Below are positions 1 to 7,231 of a stretch of 64,000 nt of DNA, piece after piece (the first letter of the stretch is position 1; every line of letters begins with the position of its first letter). This stretch comes from an uncultured Polaribacter sp. (lineage in GTDB: Bacteria; Bacteroidota; Bacteroidia; Flavobacteriales; Flavobacteriaceae), in contig CANMHT010000001.1 of NCBI GenBank assembly GCA_947497755.1, positions 1-64,000 of the forward strand, in the 5' to 3' direction. The notes beneath the pieces are model-generated. The model made no database searches. It saw only the letters and a list, made by a program, of their open reading frames with translations, and had not been told where the DNA came from. The position numbers and the translations under genes were made by a program.

Positions 1-270
1 AGCTGTAGTTACTGCATTGTTGGCAATTTTATCATCAGTAACATTTGCGTCTTTAATTTTAGCTGTAGTTACTGCATTGTTAGCAATTTTGTCTTCAGTA
101 ACATTGGCATCAGCAATTTTGTCTTCAGTAACATTAGCATCTTTAATTTTAGCTGTAGTTACTGCATTGTTGGCAATTTTATCATCAGTAACATTTGCGT
201 CTTTAATTTTAGCTGTAGTTACTGCATCATTTTTAATTTTAGTTTCGGTAATATTTGCATCTTTAATTTT
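1..270 (-). repeat. In-frame 60-bp (20-residue) coding repeats
   Basis: The repeat unit is 60 bp, made of two related 30-bp halves. Bases 1-60 and 151-210 are identical. The copy at 61-150 carries one extra 30-bp half, and the copy at 211-270 is more diverged. The array continues beyond the left edge, so the copy number is unknown. All units keep the frame of the minus-strand gene, so gain or loss of units would change protein length without a frameshift. Confidence 0.9.
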
Positions 271-675
271 AATAGTAGAAATAGAATTATCAGCAATATC
301 TCCAGCTCCAATATTAATACCTGCATCCCAAACAACTTCCCCCGAACTGTTTGTTTTTAAAAAAGTTCCATTGGCACCTGGCGCAATTTTATCTTTGGTA
401 ATTGTACCATCTTTAATGGTTACTGTTACCCAGGTGGTTCCGTTATAAAAACGGGTTTCTTTAAGATCTGTACAATACACTAAAAGTCCAGCAGCTGGGC
501 TGCTTATAGCATTTATTTGTGCTAAGGTCATTCTAGGTAGTAATAGCCCTTTGTTAGAACTAGAGATATCTAATGCCGCAGAACTATGCGGATTTGTAGT
601 ACCGACCCCCACTTGTGCGATACTGATAGTGCTTATAAATAATAAGCACATACTTAGTATTATTTTCTTCATCAT
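1..675 (-). CDS. Repeat-rich secreted surface protein, C-terminus cut by the window edge
   Basis: The reading frame runs without a stop from the ATG at 675 to base 1, giving 225 codons with the C-terminus missing. The N-terminus is a signal peptide ending in SIAQ, followed by a VGVGTTNP...AALDISSSNKG stretch and a YNGTTWV motif. These are typical of Flavobacteriia surface proteins that often carry a tail-fibre-like or T9SS-sorted C-terminus. From about residue 130 it becomes a tandem array built on a ten-residue unit of the form (K/D)xxVTxxKIx, with KIKDANVT and NNAVTTA as recurring blocks. No enzyme domain is visible. The gene lies 53 bp downstream of the small peptide gene on the same strand and may share its transcript. 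Function is unknown; adhesion or a structural surface role is an inference from the repeats. Confidence 0.75.
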   Translation of the reverse strand, partial: MMKKIILSMCLLFISTISIAQVGVGTTNPHSSAALDISSSNKGLLLPRMTLAQINAISSPAAGLLVYCTDLKETRFYNGTTWVTVTIKDGTITKDKIAPGANGTFLKTNSSGEVVWDAGINIGAGDIADNSISTIKIKDANITETKIKNDAVTTAKIKDANVTDDKIANNAVTTAKIKDANVTEDKIADANVTEDKIANNAVTTAKIKDANVTDDKIANNAVTTA

Positions 676-728
676 TATTTGTTTGTATTTATATCAATTA
701 TTTCTTTATTTTATTGAGTTATGATTAA

Positions 729-905
729 TTAATCATTAAATCCATCTCCTGGATCATCTGGGCTAGAAGCCTGAGCTTTTTTAGGATGTAATAAAATGTA
801 GGTTCCTAAAGCAGTTAACGCAGCATATTTACCATAGGTTCCAATTTTAGAAAGCGCTTCTTTTCTTGTGATTTCGTTTTTGTTAGTTTCTTCTGTGTTT
901 TCCAT
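729..905 (-). CDS. Small peptide with Tat-like leader and PGDGF tail (paralogue A)
   Basis: This is a 58-residue protein starting at ATG 905, 13 bp after the stop of the T9SS protein gene, so the two are probably co-transcribed. The visible parts are a charged N-terminus with ITRKEAL, a hydrophobic stretch GKYAALTALGTYILL, a possible AQA cleavage site, then a twelve-residue tail SSPDDPGDGFND. The TRKEALSK stretch resembles a Tat signal (S/T-R-R-x-F-L-K) with the second Arg replaced by Lys. The same protein design occurs at 18019-18177 in the same position relative to another T9SS protein. I recognise no named family. It could be a short secreted peptide, a RiPP-like precursor or a small membrane protein. 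That the gene is real is well supported by the conservation between the two copies. Confidence 0.8.
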   Translation of the reverse strand: MENTEETNKNEITRKEALSKIGTYGKYAALTALGTYILLHPKKAQASSPDDPGDGFND

Positions 906-918
906 AAGGGTTGCGATT

Positions 919-2469
919 TTAATTAATGATTATTTTTTTAGTTTTATTATTGTTTTTAGAAGTAAGTTTTACAATATACATACCTGCTGGAAGCGCGTTT
1001 GGAATACGTAATTTATGTATGTTGTTAGCTTTAAAGTTTGTGGTAAAAACCTGTTGTCCAGCAATGGTATATAATTGTAAAGAAGTTGCTTCTTTTTCAT
1101 GTAATCCTTTAATGGTAAGTGTGCTTTTATTAGATAAATGAATGCTAATGTTTTTTGCTACATACGGATTGTTCTCTAATACTTTTGTAGAAGTATGTAA
1201 ATAAAATCGGCCAATACCATTGGTGTTATTACTAATAGTAACGTGGTAATCTTTTTTGTTAATTTTTGTAAAAGTATTTTTAACATTGTCTTCTAAGTAT
1301 ACATCCATTCCAATAGGTAAATTTGTAGTGTTGGCATTAAAAGTTAAAGTGCTGTTGGCAGTAGCTTTTACAGAAAGAGGTACTACTGTAGTTTCATAGG
1401 CATTGTCTGGTAAACATTGTAAAGTAAAGTCAATTCCTTGATTTTCTTTGATTAACTGACTATCTATGGAAAAATCAGAAATATTATTTTTATAAGCACC
1501 AGCATCATAGCCAACGTCCAATCCTAAACTTGCGTTTTTTACATATTTAAGCTCAGTTGTTTTGTATTGTTTCCCAACAGATAGTTTTACAATAATGCTC
1601 GGAATCTTTTTTCTTTTGCTTACTACTATTGTTGGTTGTGGTTTTTGAAAATTTTTAGGAAAAGTAAAGTTCTGATTATCACCTTTACCATGAATAAAAA
1701 ATGCTTGACCTGGAGCAATATGTGTTGGAGCACTTAGCATATTGTAAGCAACATGATCTTTACCATCCCATAAATAGATTGCCGTATGGCTAGGTGCTAA
1801 ATTAGCGGCGTTCTGTGATAATAGATTAGCAGTAGATTGACTTGCCCCATAATTTGCAGGTAAAAAAGCAGGAAAAGGATTCCCAATTACAGTCCAACGA
1901 TGATCTTGGTTAGGGGCGTTTATTGGTATACTAACATCTGTTGTAGCTACACTTCCTGTATAGGTAAATATACCTACAGAAGTTCTTTTCATAGTATATC
2001 CAAGCCCACTAATAAAATCATTTAAAGTTTGTTGGTTGCTTTTACTTGGAGACTCGTTATGGTATACCCAACGTTTTGTTTTAGTATTGTCATAAACACC
2101 AATGGCATAATTTTGATTACTGCTATTATGTAATATTTTATTATTGTTGCTAGGATTTACAAAATCTGTAACACTTTGTCCAACAACTGGAGCAGATATT
2201 AAATTCCAGTCAGTATTTTTTATGTACTTTTTATATGAGATATGCCCAGTAACATTGCCAGAAGTAATGAATGAACCATAGTTGTTAGCATCAGAATGAA
2301 TCGTTAAATCTCCTCCAGTATTAATTGTAACATTATTGTTTACATACAATGTTTGATTTGCTGATACGGAGAGAACTCCATCTGAACCAACAAAAAGGTT
2401 TTGCGCATTTAATGAGGTTGATGCTAGCAAAACAAAAGCTAGAATGAATGTGTAATTTTTTTTCATCAT
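919..2469 (-). CDS. T9SS type A sorting domain-containing protein (paralogue A)
   Basis: This 516-residue protein has a signal peptide ending in LNAQ, a body with no recognised catalytic domain, and a C-terminal type A T9SS sorting domain of about 80 residues. The domain carries the LTIKGL, LYTIAGQQV, PAGMYIVKL and final KKIIIN elements. Substrates of this kind cross the outer membrane by the gliding-associated type IX machinery and are anchored at the surface or released. The middle, with NLISAPV, VIGNPFPAFLPAN and IAPGQAFFIHG motifs, is shared with the longer protein at 18198-20432 (NLIGNPYPSYIPAN, IAPGQGFFVNS). The two are therefore paralogues, and each is followed by a copy of the same small peptide gene. 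Function unknown. Confidence 0.85.
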   Translation of the reverse strand: MMKKNYTFILAFVLLASTSLNAQNLFVGSDGVLSVSANQTLYVNNNVTINTGGDLTIHSDANNYGSFITSGNVTGHISYKKYIKNTDWNLISAPVVGQSVTDFVNPSNNNKILHNSSNQNYAIGVYDNTKTKRWVYHNESPSKSNQQTLNDFISGLGYTMKRTSVGIFTYTGSVATTDVSIPINAPNQDHRWTVIGNPFPAFLPANYGASQSTANLLSQNAANLAPSHTAIYLWDGKDHVAYNMLSAPTHIAPGQAFFIHGKGDNQNFTFPKNFQKPQPTIVVSKRKKIPSIIVKLSVGKQYKTTELKYVKNASLGLDVGYDAGAYKNNISDFSIDSQLIKENQGIDFTLQCLPDNAYETTVVPLSVKATANSTLTFNANTTNLPIGMDVYLEDNVKNTFTKINKKDYHVTISNNTNGIGRFYLHTSTKVLENNPYVAKNISIHLSNKSTLTIKGLHEKEATSLQLYTIAGQQVFTTNFKANNIHKLRIPNALPAGMYIVKLTSKNNNKTKKIIIN

Positions 2470-2905
2470 TTAAATTTATTTTTAGCGTAAATATTTTTTA
2501 AAACAGTATTTAAAGCTGGGGTTAAATACTAGAATCAATTAAGTTTAGGGGAGTAATGATTTAAATAGTAGCTGTAGTTTTTTATACTGTATAAAATGTA
2601 TCGAACTATAAATGCAGCTTAAACTATTTAAACTATTAAAACATGTTCATACAAACATAGCTTGAAAACAGACCTGAAAATGTGTGTTTTTTGTGTGTTT
2701 TTTGTGTGGGTTTTGTGTAGTGTAGCCCAAAATCAAGGCGAATTTTACTGGTTTGGCAGAAAAATGTTAAAAATTTAACAAAAAGTATTTTGCTTGTTAA
2801 TCTTACAACAGTTTTTGTTTAAAAATTAATAGAAAGTATTAAAATAATAGGTTGCATTAAAAGCAAACAACCTGTAAAATAAATTTTTACAGGTTGTTGT
2901 TTTTG
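2470..2905. other. AT-rich intergenic region between T9SS gene and tmRNA
   Basis: I see no coding sequence. It probably holds the promoter of the minus-strand T9SS gene. An exact -7 match (TATGTTTG on the minus strand, 2652-2659) is present, but no matching -33 TTTG lies at the right distance. Bases about 2685-2720 are a GT-rich low-complexity run of TTTTTTGTGTG-like units. The tmRNA terminator lies at 2868-2896. Confidence 0.5.
2868..2896 (-). terminator. Rho-independent terminator of tmRNA
   Basis: A perfect 12-bp stem (CAACCTGTAAAA with TTTTACAGGTTG) around a five-base loop. On the minus strand it is followed by TTTGCTTTT. It lies 10 bp beyond the tmRNA 3' end. Confidence 0.8.
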
Positions 2906-3302
2906 TGGAGACGCCGGGAATCGAACCCGGGTCCAAACAAGCGGCCAAAAGGCTTTCTACATACTTAGTTTTTACTTAATTTTCGATCTATAGCTGACTA
3001 AAAACAATCTACTATAAACGTATCTTTTTTAATTTCAAAACCTTGCCAAAGCCTCAAGGTTTCTATGTTTACTTTTACGATGCCCAAAAATGAAACGCCG
3101 TAAACCAAGGCTTTTCGTGGACATAAAGCATGCACACCTTGTGTGCCGAGGCTAGAACCGTACTATAATTCGGGTTATTAAGCTGCTAAAGCGTAGTTAT
3201 CTTCGCCGTTTAAAAATGTTGAAATAAGTTTAACGAGTAGTAACTTCATTCCTCGGTATGCTTACGTTTTAACGCGTCTCGCTGTCAAAACCAGTCGTCC
3301 CC
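2906..3302 (-). ncRNA. ssrA: tmRNA (transfer-messenger RNA)
   Basis: The 5' end GGGGACGACTGG followed by TTTTGACAG and the 3' end with a T-arm GGGTTCGATTCCC are diagnostic. The acceptor GGGGACG pairs with CGTCTCC (one G-U), giving about 397 nt. The CCA is not encoded and must be added after processing. The tag reading frame is at 3178-3210 and reads NGEDNYALAA before two successive TAA stops. tmRNA with SmpB and Ala-tRNA synthetase rescues ribosomes stalled on broken mRNAs and adds a degradation tag. The tag fits the Bacteroidota NYALAA type, with Asp where Asn is more usual. A hairpin at 3308-3328 sits directly before the 5' end, probably in the precursor. Confidence 0.95.
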
Positions 3303-3461
3303 AAAAAATGCTAAAACAAGATTAGCATCTTTATTTAACTAAGAAAAATAATTCTTATCCAATTAAGGATGGCAAATTTAATAATAAAATTGACAATACT
3401 AAGGTTGTACATCTTTATAAAATGAAATATCTTCGAGCAAAATTTAGCAAACCTACTTATT

Positions 3462-4667
3462 ATGAAATTTGGAATTATTAAAGAGCGTAAAAATCCGCCT
3501 GATAGAAGAGTTGTTTTTTCTCCAGAAAAACTACAAGAGTTAACAAGTAAATTTGCAAAAGCAGTAATACAAGTTGAAAGCTCTGATATTAGAGTTTTTG
3601 CTGATAACGCTTATGTTAATGCAGGTATGGAAGTAACAAATGATATTTCTAGCTGCGATGTATTATTAGGTGTTAAAGAGGTGCCAATTGAAGCCTTGAT
3701 TCCAAATAAAAAGTATTTTTTCTTTTCACATACTATTAAAAAGCAGCCCTACAACCGTAAGCTGTTAAAAGCAATTTTAGATAAAAACATTGAATTGTAC
3801 GATCATGAAACCATTGTTAAAGAAAGTGGTGCGCGTTTAATTGGTTTTGGTCGTTACGCTGGTATTGTTGGTGCTTATAATGGATTTAGAGCTTTTGGTT
3901 TAAAACACGAAAGTTTTGAATTGCCAAAGGCAGAATTATTGCCAGATCAGAAAGCGTTGATTGCTGAATTGAATAAAATTACATTGCCAAATATTAAGAT
4001 TTTACTTACGGGTAGTGGAAAAGTAGCTTATGGAGCTAAAGAAATGCTGGATGCAATGAATATTAAAAGCGTAGCGGTAGATGCATATTTAAACGAATCA
4101 TTTGATGAGCCTGTTTATTGTTTAATTGATGTCTTAGATTACAACAAACGCAAAGATGGACAACTATTGGATAGAACAGATTTTTACAATCACCCAGAAA
4201 ATTACGAATCTGATTTTATGCGTTTTGCTAAGGTAACAGACTATTTTATAGCCGGACATTTTTTTGGAGATGGTTCTCCGTTTTTATTTACAAGAGAAGA
4301 TGCAAAGTCAGCAGATTTTAATATTCAATTAGTAGCAGATATTTCTTGTGATATTGATGGGCCGGTCGCTTCTACAATTAGACCATCAACTATAGCAGAT
4401 CCTATTTATGGTTATAATCCAACAACCGAAACTGAAGTAGATTTTAAAGAGAATGATGCTATTGTTGTTATGGCAGTAGATAACTTACCTTGTGAGTTGC
4501 CAAAAGATGCTAGTGAAGGTTTTGGTGAACTATTTTTAGAACATGTAATTCCAGCTTTTTACAACAATGATAAAGACGGAATTTTAGCAAGAGCCAAGAT
4601 GACAGAAAATGGACAGCTAACTCCTCGTTATGCGTATTTACAAGACTATGTAGATGGTAAAGAATAA
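3462..4667 (+). CDS. Saccharopine dehydrogenase / alanine dehydrogenase-type NAD(P) oxidoreductase
   Basis: This 401-residue protein belongs to the AlaDH/PNT-like saccharopine dehydrogenase group (lysine-ketoglutarate reductase side). The N-terminal half has the KERKNPPDRRV start and the YAGIVGAYNGFRAFG segment. The Rossmann part has ILLTGSGKVAYGAKEML. The C-terminal signature DISCDIDGPVASTIRPST followed by DPIYGY and AVDNLPCELPKDAS matches lysine reductases of bifunctional LKR/SDH. The family joins lysine and 2-oxoglutarate (or another amino/keto acid pair) to form saccharopine, reversibly. The exact substrate cannot be read from the sequence. The next gene overlaps it by one base (TAATG), which implies coupled translation. 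Confidence 0.8.
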   Translation: MKFGIIKERKNPPDRRVVFSPEKLQELTSKFAKAVIQVESSDIRVFADNAYVNAGMEVTNDISSCDVLLGVKEVPIEALIPNKKYFFFSHTIKKQPYNRKLLKAILDKNIELYDHETIVKESGARLIGFGRYAGIVGAYNGFRAFGLKHESFELPKAELLPDQKALIAELNKITLPNIKILLTGSGKVAYGAKEMLDAMNIKSVAVDAYLNESFDEPVYCLIDVLDYNKRKDGQLLDRTDFYNHPENYESDFMRFAKVTDYFIAGHFFGDGSPFLFTREDAKSADFNIQLVADISCDIDGPVASTIRPSTIADPIYGYNPTTETEVDFKENDAIVVMAVDNLPCELPKDASEGFGELFLEHVIPAFYNNDKDGILARAKMTENGQLTPRYAYLQDYVDGKE

Positions 4668-4891
4668 TGTTGCAAGATAAGCAGTTTTTAATCACATTGT
4701 CTAAAACAAAAATGCCTTATGGAAAGTACAAGGGGAGATTTTTGATAGACTTGCCAGAGCATTATATTGTTTGGTATCATGCAAAAGGATTTCCTGGGGG
4801 TAGACTTGGGCAAATGTTAGGATTGGTATACGAATTAAAACTAAATGGCTTGGAAGATATTGTTAGAGAAATTAAGAAACAGTATTCTTAG
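4667..4891 (+). CDS. DUF3820 family protein
   Basis: A 74-residue protein with the DUF3820 core MPYGKYKGRFLIDLPE, YIVWYHAKGFPGG and a C-terminal LKLNGLEDI. No biochemical function is established for the family; some members have been listed as putative virulence regulators. The first ATG overlaps the stop of the dehydrogenase gene by one base. The internal Met before PYGKYKG is a possible later start, but the 15 residues ahead of it look like normal family sequence. The gene converges on the membrane protein gene with a 20-bp overlap of the coding ends and no visible terminator. Confidence 0.85.
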   Translation: MLQDKQFLITLSKTKMPYGKYKGRFLIDLPEHYIVWYHAKGFPGGRLGQMLGLVYELKLNGLEDIVREIKKQYS

Positions 4892-5255
4892 TTTTTGCTC
4901 GTTGATATTCTATAAAAATAATAAGTAAAATTCCCATTGTGTAGGCAATTAAATCCTGTACACTAAATGTATTGCCTAATACTGTTTTTGCAATTGTTGA
5001 ATTCTCTAAATGGAGGTATTCTAAAAAATTAGTAAGCTGAATAAATTCTATGGTAAAAGAAAATAGCAATACTGCAATAGCTATTTTTAAGTAATTGGTT
5101 TTTACAAAGCTCATTAAAAAGCAATAAATGGTAATTACAATTAAAAAATCTCCAAAAGTATGTCGTATAAATCCTTTGGTAAAAAGTAAACTAAACTCTA
5201 TACTAATAAATAGTATAAATAGTAAAAAGTACTTTTTTTGAAAAGTTAGTTTCAT
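4872..5255 (-). CDS. DUF2809 family small membrane protein
   Basis: A 127-residue, strongly hydrophobic protein with about four membrane segments. It has the DUF2809 signatures IRHTFGDFLIVITIYC, FSFTIEFIQL and FSVQDLIAYTMGILL. The family is related in shape to VanZ-like proteins and has no established function. Its start overlaps the end of the upstream membrane gene by four bases, so the two form a minus-strand operon and are probably translationally coupled. Its coding end overlaps the plus-strand DUF3820 gene. Confidence 0.85.
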   Translation of the reverse strand: MKLTFQKKYFLLFILFISIEFSLLFTKGFIRHTFGDFLIVITIYCFLMSFVKTNYLKIAIAVLLFSFTIEFIQLTNFLEYLHLENSTIAKTVLGNTFSVQDLIAYTMGILLIIFIEYQRAKTKNTVS

Positions 5256-5833
5256 GTAATTTCCTTATAATTGAAAGCAAAAATATAATGAGCTATACCA
5301 AGTAAAAATAATGAGTAAAAACCAAATTGATTTATAAATAAAGGTAAAAATCCAATTAAAATAATCGCTATAGAAAAGAAATAAAGGGAGGCAATTCTTG
5401 AGAAATTTAATAGGCTAATTATCAATCCATAATAAATAATAAAAGTAGGAATGATAAAAATTTCTTCTCCTATTCGCAATAGGTAAAACAATAGTATATA
5501 AAGTATTGTTAGTAATAGAAACAAAAGCCACATCATTTTTTTTGAATTGCGATTCCATATTTTATTACTAATAGATCTGGTATATTTTCGATTGCCAAAA
5601 AAGAGTGCTATTATTGAAAATAACAGCGTTAAGATTGTGATTAAAAAAATCAAGCCTTCTAAATAATTTATTGTTAGAAAACCTAAAGGAGAAGCATCTG
5701 TAATAAAACCAGATAAAATCCATTGTATTAAAAATGCACTAATAATGATATAGGTTCCAATAAATAAACTAGGTCTTTTTCTTAGTTTAAAATTATAGAA
5801 GCTGTTATGAATTAAATTTTTATTTTTAGTCAT
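5252..5833 (-). CDS. Uncharacterised polytopic membrane protein
   Basis: A 193-residue protein that I cannot assign to a named family. It starts with a short basic cytoplasmic-type segment rich in Lys and Asn, followed by roughly five or six hydrophobic segments; the clearest are around residues 25-45, 53-78, 104-124, 128-148 and 155-185. No cysteine pairs, catalytic motifs or charged intramembrane clusters stand out. It is the first gene of a two-gene operon with the DUF2809 protein (four-base overlap). Only 24 bp separate its start from the divergent DUF1801 gene, so both promoters must overlap in that gap or in the coding ends. Confidence 0.7.
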   Translation of the reverse strand: MTKNKNLIHNSFYNFKLRKRPSLFIGTYIIISAFLIQWILSGFITDASPLGFLTINYLEGLIFLITILTLLFSIIALFFGNRKYTRSISNKIWNRNSKKMMWLLFLLLTILYILLFYLLRIGEEIFIIPTFIIYYGLIISLLNFSRIASLYFFSIAIILIGFLPLFINQFGFYSLFLLGIAHYIFAFNYKEIT

Positions 5834-5857
5834 AATTTGTAAGCTAAGATAACAAAA

Positions 5858-6226
5858 ATGAATCCAGCAGAAGAATATATATTAAGTAGACCAGAACCTT
5901 ATAAGTCTATCTTGTTACATCTACAGATTTTGGTAGAAACAACTTTGCCAACTGTAGAATTGAAATACAAATGGAAAATTCCAGTATATTATTTAGGTAA
6001 AAAGCCAGTTTGTTATTTTAATGCTTCTTTAAAAAAAGGTTTTGTAGATGTTGCTTTTTGGACTTCTGAAGATTTATCTGCCTTTCAAAAATACCTAATC
6101 ACAGAGAATAGAAAAGTAGTAAAATCATTACGTTATACAAAAATTGATGAGGTAAATGAAGAAGTCCTTATTCAAATTTTACAAACTATTGGAAATTCTA
6201 AACAAGAAGGGTTCTATAATAAATAA
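5858..6226 (+). CDS. DUF1801 domain-containing protein
   Basis: A 122-residue cytoplasmic protein with the DUF1801 (YdhG-like) pattern. An N-terminal helix has RPEPYKSILLHLQ, then comes the KYKWKIPVYYLGKKPVCYF strand pair and the GFVDVAFW segment, and it ends with a helical part. The family is small and widespread, with no proven reaction. The gene stands alone on the plus strand between two minus-strand blocks and ends four bases before the converging transglutaminase-like gene, without a recognisable terminator between them. Confidence 0.8.
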   Translation: MNPAEEYILSRPEPYKSILLHLQILVETTLPTVELKYKWKIPVYYLGKKPVCYFNASLKKGFVDVAFWTSEDLSAFQKYLITENRKVVKSLRYTKIDEVNEEVLIQILQTIGNSKQEGFYNK

Positions 6227-6230
6227 TTGT

Positions 6231-7193
6231 CTATTCAATTTCTACTTTATAGCTTAAAGCATGGCTGTTGTTAAAATATAGATGTAAAGCATTGCTTTTA
6301 TTGGGGCCTTTAATTTTAATAGAGGTTACTTCATTTTTTGTACTAGAAGAAGCAACTTTCATTTCACCATTGTTTCCAAATTTGTAGAGTAAGGTTGTGT
6401 TGGGTTTTAGGTTTTTAATATTTAGTTTGATGCTGCCATTTTTTTCTACTTTGATTATTCCTTGATTTGGATATTCTAATGAGGCTTTAGAAGCAACAAA
6501 AGTTTTGGTTATAATTGGTTGATAGCAAAATTCTTTTAAAGGTTTTTGGTTTAAATAGGTTAGCCAAAAAGTTTCAGCAGGAAAATGAGTAAGTCTTAAT
6601 GTCTCTTTATCAATGTTAAAATAAGTAGTATTTAATTTGCTATGCCAAATACCACTATTTACATAACCAGCAGCCCAAGTAGCATCCATAAAAATCCATT
6701 TATTGTGTATTTTAACGGCATTCCATACGTGGTTTTTATTTTTAGGAACATAACCAATTCTATTATATGAACTTCTAACATATCCATAAATCAATTCATT
6801 TTGAATATTTAGTAAGTCACATACTTTTTGAAATAAAAGCGCATAGCCGTCGCAAACACCTCTTTTAGTTTTAAAAGTTTTTTGGGCTTTTATAGCTTGT
6901 TCTTTTTTTAATCTTCTTTTAAAATCATCTTCATTAAAAACAAAGTAGGTTTTTGGAACATCTATTTCATAAGGGTTTTTTAATTCATATTGAATATTTA
7001 AGCTAATCCAAGTAAAAATAGCCCTAACTTTTTCGATATCAGTTTCAAAATCATAATCTATTCTTTTGGCTAATTCTTCTATAGAAGCAATATTAGTATA
7101 AGAATACATGATGTTATCTACAGCTTTCAGTTTGTTGTTTTGAGCTGAAATACTAACTGTGATAGCAAAGAATAAAAAGAAACACTTTTTCAT
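6231..7193 (-). CDS. Transglutaminase-like secreted protein (second of a tandem pair)
   Basis: A 320-residue exported protein with a signal peptide ending in SISAQ. The transglutaminase-like core has a full Cys-His-Asp triad: C114 in RGVCDGYA, H155 in NHVWNAV and D170 in MDATWAAGY. The C-terminal third looks like a beta-rich domain ending in YKVEIE. Bacterial members act mostly as cysteine proteases or remain uncharacterised. The gene lies 38 bp downstream of a paralogue with the same architecture, in the same direction, so a tandem duplication is likely. The substrate is unknown; an envelope peptide or protein is a guess based only on export. Confidence 0.8.
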   Translation of the reverse strand: MKKCFFLFFAITVSISAQNNKLKAVDNIMYSYTNIASIEELAKRIDYDFETDIEKVRAIFTWISLNIQYELKNPYEIDVPKTYFVFNEDDFKRRLKKEQAIKAQKTFKTKRGVCDGYALLFQKVCDLLNIQNELIYGYVRSSYNRIGYVPKNKNHVWNAVKIHNKWIFMDATWAAGYVNSGIWHSKLNTTYFNIDKETLRLTHFPAETFWLTYLNQKPLKEFCYQPIITKTFVASKASLEYPNQGIIKVEKNGSIKLNIKNLKPNTTLLYKFGNNGEMKVASSSTKNEVTSIKIKGPNKSNALHLYFNNSHALSYKVEIE

Positions 7194-7231
7194 GGTAAAG
7201 AATTTTTACCAAGATATAAAAAAAGAAGTAT

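Noticed and set aside
1..270. Possible CRISPR array
   Set aside because: The units are contiguous and keep a coding frame; there are no unique spacers and no cas genes.
17..448. Open plus-strand frame of 143 codons across the repeat array
   Set aside because: It is the antisense shadow of the in-frame repeats of the minus-strand surface protein. It has no signal or domain of its own.
2685..2720. GT-rich repeat run as a mobile-element end
   Set aside because: No inverted terminal repeats, transposase or target duplication is seen; it is simple low-complexity sequence.
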